DNA from: Portulaca oleracea
Lineage: Eukaryota; Streptophyta; Magnoliopsida; Caryophyllales; Portulacaceae
Length of the DNA: 64,000 bases
Direction: 5' to 3'
Assembly (NCBI GenBank): GCA_029582165.1
Contig: CM055871.1
Coordinates: 7,943,501-8,007,500 of the forward strand
Shown here: piece after piece, positions 14,501-26,300 of the stretch
Layout of the letters: every line of letters starts with the position of its first letter
How positions within the stretch are numbered: the stretch's first letter is position 1
Made by a program: the position numbers and the translations under genes
Notes under the pieces: model-generated
What the model saw: the letters and a program-made list of their open reading frames with translations, nothing else
Database searches by the model: none
Told to the model about the DNA's origin: nothing

Positions 14501-15483
14501 ACTAGCCAGGGAAAGGGAACTACCAATATCTGTTGCTTACTCATGCCTAATAACCATGAGTTAGCACCCTGTTTATTAGATGGTGTTATGTGCTGCATAT
14601 GTATGGTAGTTGGTTTCAAGATATTGAATTCTTCAGTTATTGTGTCATTTATTAGACAAAATTTCAAAAACTTGCTCTGAGGTAATCCTATGTTTTGCGG
14701 GAAACTATTTTCTGGGGCCCTTATTATTCAAAATTATTACTGTGTGAACAACATTGTTTGGGATCTATTTTAACGTGACGCTTCGGCGAAAAGTACTTGG
14801 AATCCAATGAAAATTATAGTCGGGGTTAGGTGAGTAAATTTACAATCTTTGCCGGATACCGATTACTTCTCGCCGGATTGTCACCTTAAAATAGATATCA
14901 AACAAAGTTTGTTCACCTAGTTATAAATTTCAACAATATGGTCCCCAAAAAATAGTTTCCGCAAAACATAGAGTTACCTTGCAGCAAATTTTTGACAAAA
15001 TTTGTGTCCGTTTTGTTTAAGCTTCTGTGTAGAATGTCATTTATTTGCACTCTCCGCTTGGATTCCAGAACCTTCTGCTGCATCCAACGGTGATGCTGCC
15101 CTTAGCACTCGTGCAGATGCAGAGTCCTTGCTCAAGCAAGAAGAGGACGAGTTTCTGAATACAATATCTACAATTATCGAAGTTCAGGTTTGTAAATTGT
15201 GATTGAATCGATATTCACTTCCATCTCCAATAAACTGCTTCTTGAGCAAATTAGCTTAGACGGCCGTTGGATTTTCACGCAGATGAAAGAGGTTCAAGAA
15301 AAGCTCGCTCAGTTTGAGCAAACGGAGGTGCAATTGGAAAAGGAGCGGCACCAATTGCAGCAAATGAAGCACCAGCTTTTCCTCGATCAGCTATCTATTT
15401 TGTTGCATAAGTTAACAGCATTGAAATCTTCCGAAACCGGTGCACAAGAGAATGTTAAGAAAGAACTAAATTCATCTAGTTAA
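11272..15483 (+). CDS. SWI3B: SWI/SNF chromatin-remodelling subunit SWI3B
   Basis: Nuclear core subunit of plant SWI/SNF (BAF-like) ATP-dependent remodelling complexes; it dimerises with other SWI3 proteins. Exons: 11272-11470, 11580-12019, 12927-13319, 13776-13914, 15069-15187 and 15283-15483. They join in frame to 496 aa (Arabidopsis SWI3B is about 469). An acidic/proline-rich N-terminus holds a nine-proline run. The SWIRM domain (about 65-160) starts WFTWDGIHECELRQLPEFFD. After a Gly8 linker comes a ZZ-like cysteine cluster (WCSGCKAACSIACFVCDKYD ... LCARCY). The SANT domain (about 247-300) contains DWTDKETLHLLEAVMHYGDDW. The LTPLADASNPIMAQ segment follows, then an acidic region and a C-terminal coiled coil (about 431-475). 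Intron 2 splits the zinc-like motif exactly after CDK. Introns 2, 3 and 4 each carry MITEs. The start is the first in-frame ATG; a second lies at codon 6. Confidence 0.93.
12051..12342. mobile_element. hAT-like MITE in SWI3B intron 2
   Basis: The left end TAGGGCTCGCAAAAATC is matched by the inverted right end CCAGAGCTGGCAAAAATC. The interior repeats gtccgattt and ttcatccaacctg words shared with other copies in the window. No clean 8-bp duplication. It starts 31 bp after exon 2. Confidence 0.55.
13397..13637. mobile_element. Tourist-like MITE in SWI3B intron 3
   Basis: A 241-bp foldback with ends GGAGGTGTTTGGTAAC and the inverted GCTCTGTTTGGTAAC, flanked by TTA (13394-13396 and 13638-13640). 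Confidence 0.75.
14179..14363. mobile_element. Short MITE with CTATGTTACTC ends, SWI3B intron 4
   Basis: Begins CTATGTTACTC and ends with the inverted form GAGTAACATTG; the interior is tcgggtacgggtattcg and tgtcacatccttgcccgg. A copy in opposite orientation sits in PEX5 intron 7 (24086-24252). Confidence 0.55.
14655..15006. mobile_element. Foldback element in SWI3B intron 4
   Basis: Left arm (tatgttttgcgggaaactat, about 14690-14710) is inverted on the right (atagtttccgcaaaacata, about 14953-14971), and pairing extends outward on both sides. It fills the 3' part of the intron and ends about 60 bp before exon 5. Confidence 0.55.
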
Positions 15484-15942
15484 GTAGGATAAGCTATGCG
15501 GTGGCTGTAATATGTGTCGCGGATAGGTTTTATAGGACACCCTTAGTAGTTAGTACATGCAATTCATGTGTAGTGAAAAGTCGATGAATTAGCTTTGGCC
15601 CTCGGTTGTTTTCGCTTATGAAATCATTTTTTGTCTAATGAGTTTCTTTCGTCGAGTGATGAAGTTATGAAATAGTCTTTTTTAAAGTGTAAATAGTGGC
15701 AGATCTAGGTCAGGATGTTCAATACCTTATTATGCTCACTTAGATAATATATTGTCCCTAATTTGTAACTTAAATTATACTAATTTTTTTCTTTTTTTGA
15801 ATTAAGGGTGACCAAGGTCACCCTTAATAAGATACACTTAAATACGCCCATGAGTTTGAATTAGAGGGCCAATACCCTAGAAACCAAGCCTTTATGGCAG
15901 GAACCTAAAGCTGAAGAAGTTTGAATAACACTGGTCGTTCAC

Positions 15943-16059
15943 ATTGTGGACATGAGAATTTTAAGGGTGTGGACATCGTCCTGTGTTGACATTGTGTGTA
16001 ACATGTAGACATTTTATACGAGACCATGTCCACACTTTTGAAATTCTCATGTCCACAAT
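15943..16059. repeat. 117-bp perfect-ended foldback
   Basis: ATTGTGGACATGAGAATTT at the left is repeated inverted at the right; the arms are about 35 bp each and nearly identical. Probably a very short MITE. It lies between the convergent 3' ends of SWI3B and PEX5. Confidence 0.55.
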
Positions 16060-16060
16060 A

Positions 16061-16594
16061 TAGGGAAATTGGATTCTAATAATCCCTATTTTTGCAAATT
16101 GGATGGCAATAATTCCTACTTTCAATTTGTATTCTGGTGGTAAAAAAAAAAATTGTATTGTAGTGGGACATAATCTGGAGTATACCCTAAATATCATAAA
16201 TTTTGTGTTGCATCTGATTCAAAACTTTGTATAACACTTTAACACATTTTTTAATGAATTTACAGCATTTCTCCCCATTTTTTTCAATTTTTTTTTCAAT
16301 TTTTTATGATTTTTTCAATTTTATTCCTTTTAAAAAATCATAATAATTGCTCGGGATCTCAAAAAATAATTTAAAAAATGTTTTAGGAACTAAACTTCAT
16401 TACCTATCTGGGGGCAGGAACAAAAAAAACAAAAACAATATGGAGTAGGCATGAAAAAAATAAAAAGAATGTGGTGATGGAATTAGTACCACTACAATAC
16501 AATTTCATTTTTTTTTGGACCACCAGAATACAAATTTAAAATAGGGATTATTGCCATCCAATTTACAAAAGTAGAGATTATTAGAATCCAATTT

Positions 16595-16600
<6 letters not shown>
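16061..16600. mobile_element. MITE family with GGAAATTGGATTCTAATAAT ends
   Basis: Inverted ends tagggaaattggattctaat and attagaatccaatttcccta bound a 540-bp element flanked by TA repeats. Related copies are at 17461-17767 (PEX5 intron 14), 45166-45633 and 59053-59565, with a diverged one near 58205-58585. There is no coding sequence. Confidence 0.65.

Positions 16601-16601
<1 letters not shown>

Positions 16602-16684
<83 letters not shown>
16602..16684. repeat. (AT)n microsatellite
   Basis: About 41 AT units, lying exactly between two MITEs. Confidence 0.95.
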
Positions 16685-16685
<1 letters not shown>

Positions 16686-16687
<2 letters not shown>

Positions 16688-16947
16688 CTCCGTCTCTTAA
16701 TGAGTGTCTGTTTATTTTCTTAACTACCTTGTCCCTTTTTATTTGCCAATTTTACATTTCCAATAATTAAAATACCTATATTACCCTTAATTAATAAATG
16801 CTATTTTTATTTTACCTTTTAAATTCTCCTTTATTCATCTCTTTCTTTTAATGAGTATACATTTATCTATACATTTTTCACTCTATTTCTAAGACACATT
16901 GGTTTTGTAAAGTTAGTTTTATTAACACTTAAAAAGGGACGGAGGAG
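16686..16947. mobile_element. Stowaway MITE
   Basis: Ends CCCTCCGTCTC and the inverted CTCCTCCGTCCC, TA on both sides, 262 bp. This is the CTCCCTCCGT-type terminus of Stowaway (Tc1/mariner) elements. Confidence 0.75.
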
Positions 16948-17324
16948 TATATATATATGCGCGCGTGTGGAAATTACTTCACCTCCTCTTCCAAGTTCCC
17001 ATGAAGAAATTAGACTAAAGTTGTGGATTTGAACAAACGCCTCTTGATTTCAAAGCTGGTCCAAATTTCTGCAGACCATAAATTTAGTAGCAAGACGTGT
17101 AAATGCATTTATGTATGTATGTATGTATATACATGTAATAATGTAAGAAAATATATCCCCATAAAAGAAGAAAGAAAGGGGGATGAGATCTATAAGGCTG
17201 CAAATGCTAGTAATCTCTCTATCAGACAAGATTGACAATTGGCCAAATCGACTACAATAGCTGCATTGCTAATTGAAAAAGATGAAGGGATCAAACATCA
17301 TAAAATCTCAGACAATTTTTGGAG

Positions 17325-20300
17325 TTAGAGTGGAAATTCCTTCTGGAGAACGTCGAGGTTACGAGAGTCGCATGCCTCCAGCATGTCGTTTCTCGAAGCG
17401 CAGCTGTGAAATTCCATGAACATGGTGTCAGATATGACCGAATTCCCACCAACAAAATAAGAAAATTGGATTATAGTAGTCTTTACTTTCTTTTGTATTT
17501 TAGTGGTTCCAAAAACATAATAATTGTATCTATAGGGACATTCCCAAGGGGCAGTGTCTCGGTGAAATATGACGTGGACCGCCGGAACTCTCCTCTCTCT
17601 TCTCCACATTAGATTGCCACCGAGTCACCACTCCTTGACTCGAGGGCGTCCCGCCAAAATACAATTTTTATATTTTTGAGACCACCAGAGTACCAACAAA
17701 AAAAAAAAAAAAAAAAAGACTACTGGCACACAAAAGCGGAAAGTAGGGAACCAGAATCCAATTTTCCAACAACATAGTAATTGTGATTCTTTCTGATGAC
17801 TGCGAAAAAGGATACCTCAATGAGATTCTTAAGTACTGCCATGCATTATCTGCCTTTGGATTCATTGCTAATGCTCGAACATAGTAGCGAATTGACTCAT
17901 CATACATGCCCTGGCAAGTAGATTTTGACGGCATACAGGTATGTTTAGCAAATGGACAGTAAAATTTACTAAATATGTAGGATTTCGGATGAATATATGG
18001 CGGTAAGAAATGAAAGAGCAAACCTGGTTAGCGTAGCTTATACCCATGTTCGCCCATGCACGCACATAATTTGGCTTCAGATCCAGGGCCTAGCACACAA
18101 ACAATTCTCTCAAAATTTACACCGGAGAAGCAAGCGAAAAAGAAAGCTGAATGGGTGAATTTTCACAAATATATATGTATAAATGCTCATAATAGTTATT
18201 AACCTCCTGCTTAGATTAGAGACCTACTGCTCTCTGTTGACAAGGATTCAAACCTGAGTTATACCCTTCAAAGAAAGGAAAACGGCTTATACTTGATAAT
18301 AACTAGATTTTCGAGAACAGAGACAACGTAGCATATGACATTGACTTATTCAATAACGAATCCAAAGTTTGATAATTCCTAATAGTGACAGTCTCGACCT
18401 TGTTGAAAGCAGACAACCCTCAAGCCATTATACCCCCTATTTTACCCACTTCCAGGTGTCTGGATACAACACCTACACCATGATTTTCAAACACATACCT
18501 TTGTGCTTATCCATGACAAGTAGTGTAACAGGAACTTTCCATATACCCTCATTCAGGTTCATGATATTTATAAATACAACCTGGGCCTTTTTAAGTTAAT
18601 ATTTACCTCCCCTGACCTTTTGAACCTATTTAATTTAGCATCAATTTCCAGTGAATTTAGCAACTTTTCTGGAAAAGGTGTGACTTGTAATGAAATTTGT
18701 TTGCTAAAATTGTTGTCGATTTTAGTAAATAAATATCATCACAAATCACACATTCACCGAAAATGTTGCTAAATTAAATTGATTCGAATGGTCAGGGGAG
18801 GTAAATATTAACTCAAAAAGGTCAGGTTAGAATTATAAATGTCATAAACATAAGGGGGTATGTGCAAATTTTCCTAAGGGTAACACTTCACATCATAAAA
18901 ACAATTGGAAAAAAAAAGGCAATACAAAGGCAAAATGAAGTTACCTGCTGATAAGCTGCAATTGCATCTGCACTGTGCACACTGTTAGCTTGTGTTGCAC
19001 CAAGCTTGTTCCAAAGAGAATAATCTTGTGGTTTCAGTTTTATGGCTGTCTTAAATGACTCAATGGCCTTGTCATAGTCCCTGGATAAGTTGTAAAGGAC
19101 TCCCAACACGATATGGACATCGGCATCCTCGGGGGACATCTGAGCAGCTTCGTTGAAAATGCCAGCCACCTGCGTGTCATGTACATCTAGGTCATAAAGC
19201 AAGAAGATGAACATCTTCCATTGTTACAAATTTACAAGATCAATTCCAAACAGAAACAGAATTCGCATTTGATATCGTAAAGAAATATGCAGTCATCAGA
19301 AAATGGGCTCAAGATTAGATTGCAAATAACGCATTCTCTTCACAGTCAACTACTCGTGTAAATAAAGGGAATGAAAAACAAGGATCAATACTACAGAAGC
19401 AAATGAAAACACTGATGCAGTATAATTGATGGTCCTCATATGCATGACCTTCATCTGGGACTGGGAGTGGATATTCGTACTCGCAACATTTTGATTCCAA
19501 AGGCAACAATGCATACCCTATGTTAATAAATTGAATATGTGGGCCTCATCTGAAGGTGAATCCCGACAGGTTATAAAAAATCTGATTCTCCATTATTATC
19601 TTTGAGCAGAAACCCACGCAATGTTTAAGTAGGGGATGCTGGGCAGCAGAAGCATATCAACTATGATTTTGCTTTTTGCAAAGTGTACCCCTTGACTTAA
19701 CTCATCTACGTCGTAACACATGCCTTTTCTTCAAGCCTTTTTTATTGAAGACCCAGGTGCAAGACAATGGATCATGTGCACAACATAATTTTGGCTCCAA
19801 GCAAGGATTCTCCTTTATAACTTTCACATTCACTTAGGCCCAATTATTCATATGGCTGACATTTTTCCCCTTAAGTGTTCCACTACCTTTTTTCAGAAAT
19901 CATAACTGAACATTTATCTATGATATTATTCTATTTATTCTTGGATGTTTGCAATAACTGCACTTTTGAAACTTAAAGCTTCAGGGAAGAAAAGTAAATA
20001 AACACAAGACAACCATGTCCCCGTACCAGTGTCCAATTTTCGAACAAAGTCCCCATGTCAAAGGTTTTATAGGAGCTCAACACAGACATAAGCACACATG
20101 TCTAATGTTTGTACCCATCCAAGTCACATATGAAGAAAGAACATGATTCTTTTTGTTTCTGTTGAGCTAGTGCTGTACTAAAATAAATAAAAAATAAAAA
20201 AAGAGCACCCTTTCTAAGGATTTGGACGGCAGCACTTAGCCTGTATAAATCATCAAACCAAAACCAGATGGGGCAGGTACGCAAACACATTATATCAGAC

Positions 20301-23300
20301 CATGAGACCAGCCATCATATAACTGATCATATAAAGCAATGAACCATTGCTTCTCATATCAATGTTTTATTTTAGCCAGGAGTGTGTTACAAGATTGAAG
20401 GAGTATACAATCAAAGATAACATAGGTCCACATTAACGTGACAAAACCAAACACAATTTCACTCCTAGCATTTTCCTTCGAGCAGTGAAAATAGTGTGCA
20501 GATAAGACCACTTACATCAGCGTGATATAGAGAATCAAACTGCTCAGCAGAAGCAAGTTGCCCATATCTTGGGTGATTACGAAGCCACTGGTACAGGTAC
20601 TTTAGTGCAGCTGTCTGCTCCAGTTCTGAAAATGCAGAACTATTGAATTAAATAACAGAACGAACAACTTGAGGAACGCTAAACAGAGGAAACAAGTTTT
20701 CGAGAACTCCCTATCGTTTTGGAAGAGAGTCAACAAAATCAAGCATACATTCAAGAAAAAAGATTCAGTAATATATACTGCTCCATTAGGAATACTATTC
20801 TCTCAACTCTTAACATATGTCCTATAATAATTTAAATTTAATGACTACAACAATGACCAATAGGCAAAGGTAGCATGCTTCTCTCTCAACCCATCAAAAT
20901 CAGGATGAGCTGGTGACAAGAAGGCCGAGAAATGCATGGCAAAGCAGCTAGTAACTTGTGACATTTTTATTGGCCAGGGTAATGATTGCAGGTATGGGAA
21001 ATTCAGGTCTTCAACAGAGAATGGAGCGCAGTTATGTGTACGTGCAAATTGTATAATACGCCCTACAATTGTATACAACATGCAAACAAAAATTGAGCAC
21101 ACAACATTATTCAAGTTCCACCCAAAACACCACATGGAACTTGTTGCCCATGCCATAAGAGCTTCATTCATGATCTTCTGCTCGAATCCCATAAAAAAGA
21201 GTCCGTATTTGACACATCTGTCAACTTCAGCTTTGCATGCAGCATATCTGCTTGGGTGAACATTAAGTGACACTACTATCAACATGTCTAAATCCCTCAG
21301 AATCAATAGAATGTATTACTAAGATTTAGCTCCCTGTTCCAGACTAAGGAATTTTCTTTAAAATTTGATATTGGTCGATCAATTAAAACAGAGAAAAGAA
21401 GAATACACTTACCATTTGTATGGCTGACGCCTAGAGCAAGAAGCACTTCAAGGTTTGTCGGGTCAACTTCCTGGGCCTTCATCATGGATGCAATAGCCTG
21501 CCACCACGTAAACCCAGCTTGTCAGTGACTATTGATTAGTAACTCGCACATTGGACATTTGATTCAGAAAATATATGTGATGCCTAGGCTCATCAACCTT
21601 TTGGTCCGTTTATAAAAACTTCACACAAGGATTCCCAAATCAAATAGCTACGACAGTCCCGCTCCTAAGAGCAGAGGGATTCAGACAACCCCACGAACAC
21701 AGACAAAGGAAAAAGAATCTCAGTATACTTTCTATAGCTGCCCACCACACAGTTCTTGAAGCTAATTCCATGTTGCTAAATAATATGAAAAAGTTGCTTT
21801 GAGAGCAACACAACTCAACACTGCTTCAGGAACGCTGACCTGTTGATCATCATCATTCTCTGCATGAGCAATTCCTAATAACCTCCAACCTTCAGCATTG
21901 TCAGGGTTCTTCAAGACTTCGGCCTCTAAAGCAAGCACCGCCTCACTCAAAAGCCCTTTCTTAAAAAGCTCCTGGCCTTCTTTCAAAGGATCAGGGTGAC
22001 CAACGTAAGGATTCATGTCAGAAAAGGTATAGACACCCTTTGAGGAGTCGGAAATCTTTGCTGCTTGCTCATTGAGGTACCTGGCATAAATATAAAATAG
22101 AAGGTTACTTGCAGGCAAAACCTCAATTCAATTATCCTCAGGTCGATCTTGATTTAACTGAACTACCCCCCCCCCCCCCCAAACCCCCTTCTCCTTTTGT
22201 TGGTGGGTGGGGGACAGTGGGGTTTAGGAACAGAAACTCATTTTTAAGCCAGCAGTAGCATATTACCTTATGCAATATCCCCAAAGAGATACTTTGGAAA
22301 AAAACCCTTCAGGAACTTATATTCAGGAATGTTCAGGCATTAAATTTAATGGCATATTTTGTCAACCCTTCAGGGTCCAATCATTACTTTATTTATTCAC
22401 TATGACTTGAATCCCTTATTATCTATGTAGACACTAGTGCAATGGTGAAAGTAGAATTAGATGAATGATGATGAACTAACATTGGCTGTTGGATAATTGA
22501 GCATGAGTTATCAATTTCGTCAGAATCGTATCTAAGTTTAATTTTTGTAGGTGTTCATGTGCCATTTGCTTTTCCCAAAATGAACTTACTCATCATAAGC
22601 ATTGACCCAGCTACCCATAGAATCCTCTCCAGCTTGATTCCCAAATTCTTCTGCCCAATCTTGAACATTCAGTTTGGAGAATTCATCAACCCATTTGTCA
22701 TCAGCAAGCACATCTTGTGTACTCCCACTGGTAAATTCATTAATCCATTTATCACCGGTACGAGAAAACTGAAAAAAGCATTTGCATCAGATAAGAAAAC
22801 CTTCCAAGAGACTAGCATATCACATAGAGTAGAGGAATAAGTGTAGAAATGGATTCCACTCAATAATCCTCGATAACGATCAAGATGTGATAGAAACTGG
22901 AAAATAATAGAGGATATGAAATTGGGAGCCTAATTGATCACAAAACAAAGTAGTCATCCAAATTATTTGTTCCATTCAATTTTCCTCTGCCAATAGCTCC
23001 AAATAGTGGACCAAGTGACCAACAATTGAATGCCAAGAAAATACTTTAGTTCCAAGCAGCATCAGATAGAAGCAAAATCACAAACTAAAAGTATTATCAC
23101 CAAATCTTATAAGAGTCCAGCAAGTACCATCCTATACATTTACATACTCAAAAGAAAATTTAAAATAAGGGTACATCTGTACGTGTATGTGGGCACACAC
23201 GCCTACATGTGAGGCCAATTCCTTAAAAGGACTTTTGGACTTCAATTTATATTACTTGCCAACACCCTTATTAGAGTTTATAAGAGTTAATTCACTTCCC

Positions 23301-26300
23301 CCACACCCATCATGACAGTGCCTGACAGGGTCATTGCTGGAGCCAGCTAGATAAAGCTGGAAGTGGCGGCAGTCCAGGCTCCAGATCAAAATTGAACTTA
23401 ACAAATACAATTATGATGCTTCTTTTGAAATCCTACTTTATTATGTCAAAAATCAGAGATGACTGATTTCAAGAGAAAATCAGGTTCAGCTCGTAGAAAG
23501 GGAAAACCACATGTCCAAATTTTGGCTGACAATTTCATACTGCACCAGTTCCTTTTCAGGATAAACAAACTCAGGTAACTGTGTGGCCAAAGATTAGGTC
23601 AGCACCAAGAATAGAATGCCTATAGTCAGCAGTATAGAACATATCGCCAAGAGAGTTCTTAGGACGAGATATCAATTAGACATCATACAATGTTTAACCT
23701 AAGATGTATGAATAATGTTGTACACTTCAGGCTTACCTCCCCTTGCGAAAACTGCTCAGCCCAGGAAGAGGCACCAACATGCTGATTCTGGTACTCAGTC
23801 GCCCAATCACCTCCTGCAGATACTGAACTTTCCTTGACTTGATTGTCTTCGACAAAAAGTTCGCCGCGGCTCATCTTCGACACAAATTGGAGGAACTTTG
23901 AATTCTAAATGAGCAATGCGTGTTTAAGTAGCACAAATTAGTCACTTGAGATAAATATAATAGGATTAAATAGTAACAATTTCAATGTATAACATCAAAA
24001 AGAATAAAAAACAATGCCCACAGGTGACAAATTGAAGGAACTTTGGATTTCACAGGTTGCAGGAACACACATAAGACATGCAGGCCTATGTTACTCCGGC
24101 TCTTCATTTTCCTCACCATACCCGTGTTGGGCCCTCCACACCCGGACAAGGGGATGACACTGAACACTTCAAGTTACAATTAAAATATGCGAGTTCTCTA
24201 AAAATATAGCCAAGTCTGACACTATATCCGTGTCCATATATCAGTAACATAGGTGCAGGTTAATCTCACCAGACGAATTAGCTGAAATTACACAGGATAT
24301 TTTAATATACGACACCTAAAAGTTTTGAATGCCGTCCCCATACAGGGGAAAAGAATCCACACAGCTTACCCTGTAAAAGTGCTTACTACCTTGCAGTCTT
24401 ATAGGTGCTGAAATGCCAAATGAATATTGATAGTTAAGATAATATTTGAAAAAGCATCTACAACCCCAGTTATGCAGTTGAACACTGCATGGGTCTTACT
24501 CGCCTCAGGCAAAATCATTTTCCTAAACATTGGTAAGTCATTCTAAATTAATGGAACATTGGGTTCTCTATCAAATACATCTTTGATTACTTATCTAAAA
24601 AATATTTACTCTCTTCCTTCCCCTTCTAGGAATCAAAAACAATAACCAATCTAAACACACACACACACAGATATATATATATATATATATATTACAAATC
24701 GCTAAGCCTAACCAAACACATTATTTTCCTTAGTTCTCCTACATGCTTCAAAAGAGGGGTGAGCAAACATGGGGGCACCCTAGAACCACACCGGAAACGG
24801 TCAAACAAGTAAGGTCTAAGAACCAGACCAGCCAAACGAATAAGGTAGGTTTCTAAAATTGAGGAAAATGTCCTAACAGATAAGGGTAAGGTTACTAAAT
24901 TGCTACCCTAGAACCGCAACATGGACTTTGCCAAACACGTTCAGTTTCTGGATACGTGGAATCTGGAGCTACACTGTGGGTAACCAGAACTTGAAACCTT
25001 ACTTTAATACTAAAATTATTATTAATATTATCACATTTGCAAATCCTAAACTAAACATTCTGCTCTTACAATACATTTTTTGTGACCGTGAACAATTTTA
25101 TAAGCAGCATCAGTCAACAGAAAAATCTTAAATGTCAGAACAGGTTCTCATGTTGTGTGGTATCAAATTGCGGTTAGCAATTTTTTCAGAGTATGGCACC
25201 AAAGAATAAACTTTTAAATAAGTAGATATTCTGAAACCGGAACCGAAACTGCGAGGAAGAGTAAGGTTTCCAAAATTCAGAAACTTGTCTAGCGGGTTAG
25301 CGTAATAAAGGATAAGGGAAAGAGGTCCCTAGTTTTAGGGAAGGGTACTCAGGGCCACTGCCCACTACTTCCAAGTTCCAAATAGCAAGTGAAGTTTCAT
25401 GAAGGGAACGAATATGGATCAAAAATTTTTGCATCTTCTACATAGTCATTTGTCACTTGTAGCATAGATCATTCTGTAGCGGTTTTGCAATACAGAAATG
25501 CACATTCATTAATTCTTAGTGAATATTTAGTTAACATTGGGTTCTTAAATTGAGATTATACAAATGACACATCAACCAAAATAGGAAGGAGAAAAGAGAA
25601 GAGAATCCATTTGGTATCATCATGATATTCGTCTAAATTATAGAAAGAACATATAACGCCACCATATTTGGTGAACGTCTTCATACTCCGAATGTCAAGT
25701 AATAATATCCAACAAGCATGTACCGGAGATTCAGAGAAGCAACACAAGTTTGTTTAGAATCTTTTTTTTTTTTTTTGACAGGGAAATAAGTTTGTTTAGA
25801 ATCTTTAAGTTGACAATCAAAGACAAAGGCATCACACAGTGTCCCAAGTCCAAGGGATCGAGGAGAATATCCACCACTCAAACAATGGAGACAGATTCAG
25901 ATCGCACTAGAGCCATAGGGGAGGTTTCCCTTCCCATAGTCCTCTGACCTTCGCTTATGCCTTTCCGCCCTAGGACGACCCCTATCCCCATTCCCCACTA
26001 GTTAGCCCCTGTGAACTACAACATAAGGCCCTCATGACAGCTACCCTACCATACAAAAATTTAATGAGAATAATCCAAGGCTCCTAAACATACTGATAAA
26101 GGCTCGCACTTTTCCTTCGAAAATGAATTGTTCCATCACAATGTACACCCCCTCCTATTCACAATTCTCTCTTTTCATCACTCGTAAGATTATCCCATGA
26201 ACAATTCAGTAAAGAGAAGGGGACAACACATACCTGGAACTTAGGATCATTGTTTTGGGCTAATGTGTGTGCAAGCATACGAGTTTGCTCCATTGCAGCT

